From Petrolisthes cinctipes (lineage: Eukaryota > Arthropoda > Malacostraca > Decapoda > Porcellanidae), in assembly GCA_033782935.1 (NCBI GenBank), contig JAWQEG010000412.1, positions 1,849,501-1,913,500 of the forward strand: a stretch of 64,000 bases of DNA, read 5' to 3'. A program made the position numbers and the translations under genes. A model generated the notes under the pieces. That model made no database searches. It was not told the origin of the DNA and worked only from the letters and a program-made list of their open reading frames with translations. Every line of letters begins with the position of its first letter. Position 1 is the first letter of the stretch. Positions 1 through 13,900 of this stretch are shown piece by piece.

Positions 1-149
1 AAATATAGGCCCAAAACATTCCAAAAATCGATATTTTAGGTGCCCAAAGTCGATATCTCAAATTCAGTGACAAAACGCCCGATAATTCGATATTTTGGGG
101 TCCCAGAAGCGATCTGTACATGCCTACTCCGTGTTAGAGTATTTTCAAA

Positions 150-2752
150 TTACAGGCCCAAAACATACTGAAAATCGATCTTGTAGGTGCCCAAAAGTCA
201 ATATGTGCATGCATCTTCTGTACCCGTTTATATCTTAAATTCAGGCTCCAAACACCCGAAAATTCGATATTTTGGAGTCCCAGAAGCGATCTGTACATGC
301 CTACTCAGTGCTCGAATTTTTTCAAAATATAGGCTCAAAACATGCTAAAAATCGATATTTTAAGTGTCCGAAGTAGATATGTGCATGCATCTTCTGTACC
401 CGTTTATATCTCAAATTCAGGCTCAAAACACCCAAAAAATCGGTATTTTTGGGTCCCAGAAGCGATCTGTACATGCCTACTCAGTACTAGAATGTTTTCA
501 AAATATAGGTTTAAAACATGCTAAAAATCGAGATTTTAAGTGTCCAAAGTCAATTTGTGAATGCATCTTCAGTACCCGTTTATATCTCAAACACCTGAAA
601 ATTCGATATTTTGGGGTCCCAGAAGCGATCTGTACATGCCTACTCCGTGTTAGAGTATTTTCAAAATACAGGCCCAAAACATACTCAAAATCTATATTTT
701 AGGTGCCCAAAGTCAATATGTGTATGTATCTTCTGCACCCGTTTATATCCCAAATTCAACTTCAAAACACCCGAAAAATCGATATTTTGGGGTCCCAGAA
801 TCGATCTGTAAATGTCTACTCAGATACTGGCCTAAAACATGCTGAAAATCGATATTTTAGGTGCCCAAAGTCAATATGTGTATGCATCTTCTGCACCCGT
901 TTATATCCTAAATTCAACCTCAAAACACCCGAAAATTCGATAATTTTGGGTCCCAGAAGCGATCTGTACATGCCGACTCAGTGCTAGAATGTTTTCAAAA
1001 TATAGGCTGAAAAAAAATGTTAAAAATCGATATTTTAAGTGTCCAAAGTCGATATGTGCATGCATCTTCTGTACCCGTTTATATCTCAAATTCAGGCTCA
1101 AAACCCCCGAAAATTCGGTATTTTCGGGGCCTAGAAGCAATCTGTACATGCACAATCCTAGTTAGAATGTTTTCAAGATACAGACCTAAAACATGCTCAA
1201 AATCGATATTTTACGTGCCCAAAAGTCGATATGTACATGCATCTTCTGTACCCGTTTAAATCTCAAATTCAAGCTCAAAACACCCGAAAATTCAATATTT
1301 TGTGGTCCCAGAAGCGATCTGTACATGCCTACTCAGTGCTAGAATATTTTCAAAATATAAGCCCAAAGCATGCTAAAAATCGATATTTTAAGTGCCCAAA
1401 GTCGATATCTCAAATTCAGGCACAAAACACCAGAAAATTCGATATCTTGGGGTCCCAGAAGCGATTTGTACATGCCTAATTCTAGTTAGAATGTTTTCAA
1501 GATATAGACCTAAAAAATGCTTAAAATCGATATTTTAGGTGCCTAAAAGTCGATATGTGCATGCATCTTCAGTACCCGTTTATATCTCAAATTCAGGCTC
1601 AAAACTCCCGAAAATCCAATATTTTGGGGTCCCAGAAGCGATCTGTACATGCCTACTCCGTGTTAGAGTATTTTCAAAATAAAGGCCAAAAAAATGCTGA
1701 AAATCGATATTATAGGTGCCCAAAGTCGATATGTCCATGCATCTTCTGTACCCGTTAAATCTCAAATTCTGGCTCCAAACACCCGAAAATTCGATATTTT
1801 TGGGTCCCAGAAGCGATCTGTACGTGCCTACTCAGTGCTAGAATGTTTTCAAAATATAGGCTTAAAACATGTTAAAATTCGATATTTTAAGTGTAAAGAG
1901 TCGATATGTGCATGCATCTTCTGTACCGGTTTATATCTCAAATTCAGGCTCAAAACACCCAGAAAATCGGTATTTTTGGGTCCCAGAAGCGATCGGTACA
2001 TGCCTACTCAGTATTAGAATGTTTTCAAAATATAGGCTCAAAACATGCTAAAAATCGATATTTTAAGTGTCCAAAGTCAATTTGTGAATGCATCTTCAGT
2101 ACCCGTTTATATCTCAAACACCCGAAAATTCGATATTTTGGGGTCCCAGAAGCGATCTGTACATGCCTACTCCGTGTTAGAGTATTTTCAAAATACAGGC
2201 CCAAAACATGCTCAAAATCTATATTTTAGGTGCCCAAAGTCAATATGTGTATGTATCTTCTGCACCCGTTTACATCCCAAATTCAACTTCAAAACACCCG
2301 AAAATTCGATATTTTGGGGTCCCAGAATCGATCTGTAAATGTCTACTCAGATAAAGGCCTAAAACATGCTGAAAATCGATATTTTAGGTGCCCAAAGTCA
2401 ATATGTGTATGCATCTTCTGCACCCGTTTATATCCCAAATTCAACCTCAAAACACCCGAAAATTCGATAATTTTGGGTCCCAGAAGCGATCTGTACATGC
2501 CGACTCAGTGCTAGAATGTTTTCAAAATATAGGCTGAAAAAAAATGTTAAAAATCGATATTTTAAGTGTCCAAAGTCGATATGTGCATGCATCTTCTGTA
2601 CCCGTTTATATCTCAAATTCAGGCTCAAAACCCCCGAAAATTCGGTATTTTCGGGGCCTAGAAGCGATCTGTACATGCACAATCCTAGTTAGAATGTTTT
2701 CAAGATACAGACCTAAAACATGCTCAAAATCGATATTTTAGGTGCCTAAAAG
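150..2752 (+). repeat. Higher-order repeat, period 1527 bp
   Basis: Sequence from about 150-1225 recurs at about 1677-2752 with a constant offset of 1527 bp, including the same odd deletion variants (for example the shortened CTCAGATA monomers at 821 and 2348, and the TATATCTCAAACACC shortening near 585 and 2110). The two copies differ by scattered substitutions, so this is an older or less homogenised HOR than those further right. About 1225-1677 has no obvious partner. Confidence 0.8.
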
Positions 2753-5700
2753 TTGATATGTCCATGCATCTTCATTACCCGTTTATATCTCAAATTTAGG
2801 CTAAAAAAACTCGAAAATTCGATATTTTGGGGTCCCAAAAGCGATCTGTACATGCCTACTCCGTGTTAGAGTATTTTCAGAATACAGGCACAAAACATGC
2901 TGAAAATCGATATTTTAGGTGCCCAAAGTCAATATGTGCCTGCATCTTCTGTACCCGTTTATATCTCAAATTCAAGCTTAAAACACCCGAAAATTCGATA
3001 TTTTGGGGTCCCAGAAGGAATCTGTACATGCTTACTCAGTGCTGGAATATTTTCAAAATATAGGCCCAAAACATTCTAAAAATCGATATTTTAGGTGCCC
3101 AAAGTCGATATCTCAAATTCAGGCACAAAACACCCGAAAATTCGATATTGTGGGGTCCCAGAAGCGATCTGTACATGCCTACTCCGTGTTAGAGTATTTT
3201 TAAAATACAGGCCCAAAACATACTGAAAATCGATCTTTTAGGTGCCCAAAAGTCGATATGTGCATGCATCTTCTGTACCCGTTTATATCTCAAATTCAGG
3301 CTCCAAACACCCGAAAATTCGATATTTTGGGGTCCCAGAATCAATCTGTAAATGCCTACTCAGATACAGGCATAAAATATGCTGAAAATCGATATTTCAT
3401 GTGCCCAAAGTCAATATGTGTATGCATCTTCTGCACCCGTTTATATCCCAAATTCAACCTCAAAACACCCGAAAATTCGATATTTTTGGGTCCTAAAAGC
3501 GATCTGTACATGCCTACTCCTAGTTAGAATGTTTTCAAGATACAGACCCAAAACATGCTCAAAATCGATATTTTAGGTGCCATAAAGTTGATATGTGCAT
3601 GCATCTTCAGTACCCGTTTATATATCAAATTCAGGCTCAAAACACCCGAAAATTCGATATTTTGGGGTCACAAAAGCGATCTGTACATGCCTACTCAGTG
3701 CTAATATATTTTCAAATTATAAGCCCAAAACATGCTAAAAATCGATATTTTAGGTGCCCAAAGTCAATATTTCAAATTCCGGCACAAAACACCCGAAAAT
3801 TCGATATTTTGGGGTCCCAGAAGCGATCTGTACATGCCTACTCAGATACAGACCCAAAACATGTTGAAAATCGATATTTTAGGTGCCCAAAGTCAATATG
3901 TGTATGCATCTTCTATACCCGTTTATAGCTCAAATTCACCATCAAAACACCCGAAAATTCGATATTTTTAGGTCTTATAAGCGGTCTGTACATGCCTACT
4001 TAGTGCTAGAATGTTTTCAAAATATAGGCTCAAAACATGCTAAGAATCGATAATTTAATTGTCCAAAGTCGATATGTGCATGCATCTTTTGTACCCGTTT
4101 ATATATCAAATTCTAGCTCAAAACACTCGAAAATTCGATATATTTGGGTCCCAGAAGCGTTCTGTATATGCCTACTCAGTGTTAGAATATTTTCAAGATA
4201 CATGCCCAAAACATGCTGAAAATCGATATTTTAGGTGCAAAAAGTCGATATGTGCATGCATATTCTGTACCCTTTTATATCCCAAATTCAGGCTCAAAAC
4301 ACCAGAAAATTCGATATTTTTGGGTCCCAGAAGCGATCTGTAAATGCCTACTCAGTATTAGAATAATTTCATAATACAGGCCAAAAACATGCTAAAAATC
4401 GATATTTTAGTTGCAAAAAGTCGATATGTGCATGAATATTTTGTACTTGTTTATATCACAAATTCCTTCTCAAAACAACTGAAATTTCGATATTTTTGGG
4501 TCAAAGAAGCTATCTTTACATGGCTACTCAGTGCCAGAATGATTTCAAAATATAGGCCCAAAACATGCTAATAACCAATATTTTTGGTGTCCAAATGCAA
4601 TATGTGTATGCATCTTCTGTACCCGTTTATAGCTCATATTCAGGCTCAAAATACCCGAAAATTCGATATTTTTGGGTCCCAGAAGCGATCTGTACATGCC
4701 TATTTAGTGCCAGAATCTTTTAATAATATATACGCAAAATAAGCTAAAAATCAATATTTTAGGTGTCCAAACTCGAAATCTGTATGCATCTTCTGTACCC
4801 GTATATATCTCAAAAAAAGGCTCAAAACACCTAAAAATTCGGTTTTTTTGGGTCCCAGAAGCGATCTGTACATGCCTACTCCATGTTAGAGTATTTTCAA
4901 AATACAGGCCCAAAACATACTGAAAATCGATCTTTTAGGTGCCCAAAAATCGATATGTGCATGCATCTTCTGTACCCGTTTATATCTCAAATTCAGGCTC
5001 CAAACACCCGAAAATTCGATATTTTGGGGTCCCAGAAGCGATCTGTACATGCCTACTCAGATACAGGCCCAAAACATGCTGAACATCTATATTTTAGGTG
5101 CCCAAAGTCAATATGTGTATGCATCTTCTGTACCAGTTTATATCCCAAATTCAACATCAAAACACCCGAAAGTTCGATATATTTAGGTCTTATAAGCGGT
5201 CTGTACATGCCTACTCATTGCTAGAAAGTTTTCAATCATACAGGCTCAAAACATGCGGAAAATCGATATTATACGTGCAAAAAGTCGATATGTGTATGCA
5301 TCTTCAGTACTAGTTTATATCCCAAATTCAGGCTCAAAACCCCGATAATTCTATATTGTTGGGGCCAAGAAGCGATTTGTACATGCCTACTCATTGTTAG
5401 AATATTTTCTAAATATGGGTCCAAAACATGCAAAAAATCGATATTGTAAGTGCCCAAGTCGATATGTGTATCATCTTCTGTACCCGTTTATATCTCAAAT
5501 TCAGGCTCAAAACACCCGATAATTCGACATTTTTGGGTCCCAGAAGCGATCTGTACATGGCTACTCAGTGCTAAATTTTTTCAAAATATAGGTCCAAAAC
5601 ATGCTAAAAATCGATATTTTAGGTGTCCAAAGTCGATATGTGCATGCATCTTCTGTACCCGTTTATAGCTCATATTCAGGCTCAAAATACCCGAAAATTC

Positions 5701-6189
5701 GATATTTTTGGGTCCCAGAAGCGATCTGTACATGCCTATTTAGTGCCAAATTGTTTTCAAAATATAAGCCAAAAATATGCTATAAATCGATATTTTAGGT
5801 GTCAAAACTCGAAATCTGTAAGCATCTTCTGTACCCGTATATATCTCAAGTAAAGACTCAAAACACCTAAAAATTCGATATTTTTGGGTTCCAGAAGCGT
5901 TTTGTACATGCCTACTCAGTACTAGAATGTTTTTAAAATACGGGTCCAAAACATGCTAAAAATCGATATTTTAAGTGCCCAAAGTCGATATGTGCATCCA
6001 TCTTTTGTACCCGTTTATATCTCAAATTCAGACTCAAAACACCGAAAAATTCGATATTTTGGGGTCCCAGAAGCAATCTGTACATGCCTACTCAATGTAA
6101 GAATATTTTCAAAATACAAGCCCAAAACATGCCGAAAATCGTTATTTTAGGTGCCCAGTGTCAATATGTGCATATATCTTCTGTACCAG

Positions 6190-9100
6190 TTTATATCTCA
6201 AGTTAAGGCTCAAAACACCCGAAAAAACGATATTTTTGGGTCCCAGAAGCGATCTGTAAATGACTACTCAGTGTCAGGATGATTTCAAAATATAGGCCCA
6301 AAACATGCTAAAAATCGATATTTTTGGAGTCCAAAGTCGATATGTGTATGCATCTTTTGTACCCGTTTATATCTCATATTCAGGCTCAAAATACCCAAAA
6401 ATTCGATATTTTTGGGTCCCAGAAGCGATCTGTACATGCCAACTCAGTGTTAGAATATTTTTTTAAATACGGGTCCAAAACATGCTAAAAATCTATATTT
6501 TAGGTGCTCCAAAGTCGATATATGCATGCATCTTCTATACCCGTTTATATCTCAAATTCAGACTTAAAACACCCGAGAATTCGAAATTATTGGTCCCAGA
6601 AGCGATCTGTACATGCCTACTCAGTGTTAGAAAGTTTTCAATCATACAGGCTCAAAACATGCGGAAAATCGATATTTTAGGGGCAAAAAGTCGATATGTG
6701 TATGCATCTTCTGTACTCGTTTAAATCCCAAATTCAGGCTCAAAACACCCGAAAATTCGATATTTTTGGGTCCAAGAAGCGATCTGTACATGCCTACTCA
6801 TTGTTAGAATATTTTCTAAATACGGGTCCCAAACATGCAAAAAATCGATATTTTAGGTGCACAAAGTCGATATGTGTATTTATCTTCTGTACCCGTTTAT
6901 ATCTCAAATTCAGGCTCAAAACACCCGATAATTCGATATTTTTGGGTCCCAGAAGCGATCTGTACATGCCTACTCTGTGCTAAAATATTTTCAAAATATA
7001 GGTCCAAAACATGCTAAAAATCGATATTTTAGGTGTCCAAAGTCGACATGTGTATGCATCTTCTGTACACGTTTATATACCAAGTTCAGGCTCAAAACAC
7101 GCGAAAATTCGATATTTTTGGGTCCCAGAAGCGATCTGTACATGCCTCTTCATTGTTAGAATTTTTTCAAGATATTGGCCTAAAACATGCTTAAAATCGA
7201 TATTTTCGATGCAAAAAGTCGATATGTGCATGCCACTTCTGTACCAGTTTATATCTCAAATTCAGACTCAAAACACCCGAAAATACGATATTTACGGGTC
7301 CCAGAAGCAATCTCTACAAGGCTACTCAGTGCCAGAATGATTTCAAAATAAAGGCCCGAACCATGCTAAAAATCGATATTTTAGGTGTCCAAATGCAATA
7401 TGTGTATGCATCTTCTGTACCCGTTTATAGCTCATATTCAAGCTCAAAACACCTGAAAATTCGATATTTTTGGGTCCCAGAAGCGATCTGTACATGCCTA
7501 CTTAGTGCCAGAATGTTTTCAAAACATAGGCCCAAAATATGCTAAAAATCGATATTTTAGGTGTCCAAACTCGAAATCTCTATGCATCTTCTCTACCCGT
7601 TTATATCTCAAATTCAGGCTGAAAACATCCGAAAATACGATATTTTTGGGTCCCAGAAGCGATCTGTAAATAGCTACTCAGTGCCAGAATGATTTCAAAC
7701 TATAGGCCCAAAACATGCTACAAATCGATATTTTAGGTGCCCAAATCGATATATGCATGAATCTTCTGTACCCGTTTATATCTCAAGTTAAGGCTCAAAA
7801 CACCCGAAAATACGATATTTTTGGGTCCCAGAAGCGATCTGTAAATGACTACTCAGTGTCAGGATGATTTCAAAATATAGGCCCAAAACATGCTAAAAAT
7901 CGATATTTTTGGAGTCCAAAGTCGATATGTGTATGCATCTTTTGTACCCGTTTATATCTCATATTCAGGCTCAAAATACCCAAAAATTCGATATTTTTGG
8001 GTCCCAGAAGCGATCTGTACATGCCAACTCAGTGTTAGAATATTTTTTTAAATACGGGTCCAAAACATGCTAAAAATCTATATTTTAGGTGCTCCAAAGT
8101 CGATATATGCATGCATCTTCTATACCCGTTTATATCTCAAATTCAGACTTAAAACACCCGAGAATTCGAAATTATTGGTCCCAGAAGCGATCTGTACATG
8201 CCTACTCAGTGTTAGAAAGTTTTCAATCATACAGGCTCAAAACATGCGGAAAATCGATATTTTAGGGGCAAAAAGTCGATATGTGTATGCATCTTCTGTA
8301 CTCGTTTAAATCCCAAATTCAGGCTCAAAACACCCGAAAATTCGATATTTTTGGGTCCAAGAAGCGATCTGTACATGCCTACTCATTGTTAGAATATTTT
8401 CTAAATACGGGTCCCAAACATGCAAAAAATCGATATTTTAGGTGCACAAAGTCGATATGTGTATTTATCTTCTGTACCCGTTTATATCTCAAATTCAGGC
8501 TCAAAACACCCGATAATTCGATATTTTTGGGTCCCAGAAGCGATCTGTACATGCCTACTCTGTGCTAAAATATTTTCAAAATATAGGTCCAAAACATGCT
8601 AAAAATCGATATTTTAGGTGTCCAAAGTCGACATGTGTATGCATCTTCTGTACACGTTTATATACCAAGTTCAGGCTCAAAACACGCGAAAATTCGATAT
8701 TTTTGGGTCCCAGAAGCGATCTGTACATGCCTCTTCATTGTTAGAATTTTTTCAAGATATTGGCCTAAAACATGCTTAAAATCGATATTTTCGATGCAAA
8801 AAGTCGATATGTGCATGCCACTTCTGTACCAGTTTATATCTCAAATTCAGACTCAAAACACCCGAAAATACGATATTTACGGGTCCCAGAAGCAATCTCT
8901 ACAAGGCTACTCAGTGCCAGAATGATTTCAAAATAAAGGCCCGAACCATGCTAAAAATCGATATTTTAGGTGTCCAAATGCAATATGTGTATGCATCTTC
9001 TGTACCCGTTTATAGCTCATATTCAAGCTCAAAACACCTGAAAATTCGATATTTTTGGGTCCCAGAAGCGATCTGTACATGCCTACTTAGTGCCAGAATG

Positions 9101-10944
9101 TTTTCAAAACATAGGCCCAAAATATGCTAAAAATCGATATTTTAGGTGTCCAAACTCGAAATCTCTATGCATCTTCTCTACCCGTTTATATCTCAAATTC
9201 AGGCTGAAAACATCCGAAAATACGATATTTTTGGGTCCCAGAAGCGATCTGTAAATAGCTACTCAGTGCCAGAATGATTTCAAACTATAGGCCCAAAACA
9301 TGCTACAAATCGATATTTTAGGTGCCCAAATCGATATATGCATGAATCTTCTGTACCCGTTTATATCTCAAGTTAAGGCTCAAAACACCCGAAAATACGA
9401 TATTTTTGGGTCCCAGAAGCGATCTGTAAATGACTACTCAGTGTCAGGATGATTTCAAAATATAGGCCCAAAACATGCTAAAAATCGATATTTTTGGAGT
9501 CCAAAGTCGATATGTGTATGCATCTTTTGTACCCGTTTATATCTCATATTCAGGCTCAAAATACCCAAAAATTCGATATTTTTGGGTCCCAGAAGCGATC
9601 TGTACATGCCAACTCAGTGTTAGAATATTTTTTTAAATACGGGTCCAAAACATGCTAAAAATCTATATTTTAGGTGCTCCAAAGTCGATATATGCATGCA
9701 TCTTCTATACCCGTTTATATCACAAATTCAGACTTAAAACACCCGAGAATTCGAAATTATTGTTCCCAGAAGCGATCTGTACATGCCTACTCAGTGTTAG
9801 AAAGTTTTCAATCATACAGGCTCAAAACATGCGGAAAATCGATATTTTAGGGGCAAAAAGTCAATATGTGTATGCATCTTCTGTACTCGTTTAAATCCCA
9901 AATTCAGGCTCAAAACACCCGAAAATTCGATATTTTTGGGTCCAAGAAGCGATCTGTACATGCCTACTCATTGTTAGAATATTTTCTAAATACGGGTCCC
10001 AAACATGCAAAAAATCGATATTTTAGGTGCACAAAGTCGATATGTGTATTTATCTTCTGTACCCGTTTATATCTCAAATTCAGGCTCAAAACACCCGATA
10101 ATTCGATATTTTTGGGTCCCAGAAGCGATCTGTACATGCCTACTCTGTGCTAAAATATTTTCAAAATATAGGTCCAAAACATGCTAAAAATCGATATTTT
10201 AGGTGTCCAAAGTCGACATGTGTATGCATCTTCTGTACACGTTTATATACCAAGTTCAGGCTCAAAACACGCGAAAATTCGATATTTTTGGGTCCCAGAA
10301 GCGATCTGTACATGCCTCTTCATTGTTAGAATTTTTTCAAGATATTGGCCTAAAACATGCTTAAAATCGATATTTTCGATGCAAAAAGTCGATATGTGCA
10401 TGCCACTTCTGTACCAGTTTATATCTCAAATTCAGACTCAAAACACCCGAAAATACGATATTTACGGGTCCCAGAAGCAATCTCTACAAGGCTACTCAGT
10501 GCCAGAATGATTTCAAAATAAAGGCCCGAACCATGCTAAAAATCGATATTTTAGGTGTCCAAATGCAATATGTGTATGCATCTTCTGAACCCGTTTATAG
10601 CTCATATTCAAACTCAAAACACCTGAAAATTCGATATTTTTGGGTCCCAGAAGCGATCTGTACATGCCTACTTAGTGCCAGAATGTTTTCAAAACATAGG
10701 CCCAAAATATGCTAAAAATCGATATTTTAGGTGTCCAAACTCGAAATCTCTATGCATCTTCTCTACCCGTTTATATCTCAAATTCAGGCTGAAAACATCC
10801 GAAAATACGATATTTTTGGGTCCCAGAAGCGATCTGTAAATAGCTACTCAGTGCCAGAATGATTTCAAAATATAGGCCCAAAACATGCTACAAATCGATA
10901 TTTTAGGTGCTCAAATCGATATATGCATGAATCTTCTGTACCCG
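6190..10944 (+). repeat. Higher-order repeat, 3 x 1585 bp (9-mer)
   Basis: Three consecutive nearly identical copies: about 6190-7774, 7775-9359 and 9360-10944. The offset between every matching landmark is exactly 1585 bp, that is nine monomers. Only a few single-base differences are visible between copies (for example CTCAAATTCAGAC becomes CACAAATTCAGAC in copy 3 near 9720), while the nine monomers inside a copy differ widely. This is the signature of a recently amplified 9-mer. Confidence 0.92.
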
Positions 10945-13900
10945 TTTATATCTCAAATTCGGGTTCAAAACACCCGAAAATTCAATAGTTTTGGGTCCCA
11001 GAAGCGATCTGTACATGCCTACTTAGTGTTAGAATGTTTCAAGATACAGGCTCATAAAAATCTGAAAATCGAAATTTTTGGTGCAAAAAGTCGATATGTG
11101 CATGCGTCTTCTGTTCTCGTTTATATCCCAAATTCAGACTCAAAACGCCCGAAAATTCGATATCTTTTGGTCCCAGAAGCGATCTGTACATGCATACTCA
11201 GTGTTAGAATATTTTCAAAATACGGGTCCAAAACATGCTGAAAATTGATATTTTATGTGCCCAAAGTCAATATGTGAATCCCTCTTTTGTACCCGTTTAT
11301 ATCTCAAATTCAGGCTCAAAATACCCAAAAATTCGATATTTTGGGTTCCCAGAAGCGATCTGTACATGTCTACTCAGTGCTAGAATGTTTTCAAAATATA
11401 GGCCCAAAACACGCTAAAAATCGATATTTTAGGTGTCCAAAGTCGATATGTATATGCATCTTCTCTACTCGTTTATATCCCAAATTCATGCTCAAAACAC
11501 CCGAAAATTCGATATTTTTGGGTCCAAGAAGCGATCTGTACATGTCTACTCATTGTTAGAATATTTTCTAAATACGGGTCCCAAACATGCAAAAAATCGA
11601 TATATTAGGTGCCCAAAGTCGATATGTGTATTCATCTTCTGTACCCGTTTATATCTCAAATTCAGACTCAGAACACCCAATAATTCGATATTTTTGGGTC
11701 CCAGAAGCGATCTGTACATGCCTACTCAGTTCTAAAATGTTTTCAAAATATAGGTCCAAAACATGCTAACAATCGATATTTTAGGTGTCCAAAGTCGATA
11801 TGTGCATTCATCTTCTGTACCCGTTTATATCCCAAATTCAGGCTCAAAACACCCGAAAATTCGATATTTTTGGTTCCCAGAAGCGATCTGTACATTGTTA
11901 GAATATTTTCTAGATATTGGCCTAAAACATGCTTAAAATCGATAATTTCGGTGCAAAAAGTCGATATGTGCATGCCACTTCTGTACCAGTTTATATCTCA
12001 AATTCAGGCTGAAAACATCCGAAAATACGATATTTTTGGGTCCTAGATGCGTCTGTAAATGGCTACTCAGTGCCTGAATGATTTCAAAATATAGGCCCAA
12101 AACATGCTAAAAATCGATATTTTAGATGCCCAAAGTCGATATATGCATGAATCTTCTGTACCCGTTTATATATCGAATTCGGGTTCAAAACACCCGAAAA
12201 TTCGATATTTTTGGGTCCCTGAAGCGATCTGTACATGCTTACTCAGTGTTAGAATGTTTCAAGATACAGGCTCAAAAAAATCTGAAAATCGAAATTTTTG
12301 TTGCAAAAAGTCGATTTGTGCATGCATCTTCTGTACTCGTTTATATCCCAAATTCAGGCTCAAAACGCCCGAAAATTCGATATTTCTTGGTCCCAGAAGC
12401 AATCTGTACATGCCTACTCAATGTTAGAATATTTTCAAAATACGGGTCCAAAACATGCTGAAAATTGATATTTTAGGTGCCCAAAGTCGATATGTGCATC
12501 CATCCTTTGTACCCGTTTATATCTCAAATTCAGCCTCAAAATACCCAAAAATTCGATATTTTGGGGTCCCAGAAGCGATCTGTACATGCCTACTCAGTGG
12601 TAGAATGTTTTCAAAATATGGGCCCAAAACACGATAAAAATCGATATTATAGGTGTCCAAAGTCGATATGTGCATGCATCTTCTGTACCAGTTTATATCT
12701 TAAGTTAAGGCTCAAAACACCAGAAAATACGATATTTTTGGGTCCCAGAAGCGATCTGTAAATGACTACTCAGTGCCAGGATGATTTCAGAATATAGGCC
12801 CAAAACATGCTAAAAATCGATATTTTAGGTGTCCAAAGTCGATATGTGTATGCATCTTCTGTACCCGTTTATATCTCATATTTAGGCTCAAAATATCCGA
12901 AAATTCGATATTTTTGGGTCCCAGAAGCGATCTATAAATGCCTACTCAGTGTTAGAATATTTTCAAAATACGGGTCCAAAAAGTGCAGAAAATCGATATT
13001 TTAGGTGCCCAAAGTCGATATGTGCATTCATCCTCTGTACCCGTTTATATCTAAAATTCAGGCTCAAAACACCCGATAATTCGATATTTTTGCGTCACAG
13101 AAGTGATCTGTACATGCCTACTCTGTGCTAAAATATTTTCAAAATATAGGTCCAAAACATGCTAAAAATCGATATTTTAGGTGTCCAAAGTCGACATGTG
13201 TATGCATCTTCTGTACACGTTTATATACCAAGTTCAGGCTCAAAACACGCGAAAATTCGATATTTTTGGGTCCCAGAAGCGATCTGTACATGCCTCTTCA
13301 TTGTTAGAATTTTTTCAAGATATTGGCCTAAAACATGCTTAAAATCGATATTTTCGATGCAAAAAGTCGATATGTGCATGCCACTTCTGTACCAGTTTAT
13401 ATCTCAAATTCAGACTCAAAACACCCGAAAATACGATATTTACGGGTCCCAGAAGCAATCTCTACAAGGCTACTCAGTGCCAGAATGATTTCAAAATAAA
13501 GGCCCGAACCATGCTAAAAATCGATATTTTAGGTGTCCAAATGCAATATGTGTATGCATCTTCTGAACCCGTTTATAGCTCATATTCAAGCTCAAAACAC
13601 CTGAAAATTCGATATTTTTGGGTCCCAGAAGCGATCTGTACATGCCTACTTAGTGCCAGAATGTTTTCAAAACATAGGCCCAAAATATGCTAAAAATCGA
13701 TATTTTAGGTGTCCAAACTCGAAATCTCTATGCATCTTCTCTACCCGTTTATATCTCAAATTCAGGCTGAAAACATCCGAAAATACGATATTTTTGGGTA
13801 CCAGAAGCGATCTGTAAATAGCTACTCAGTGCCAGAATGATTTCAAAATATAGGCCCAAAACATGCTACAAATCGATATTTTAGGTGCTCAAATCGATAT

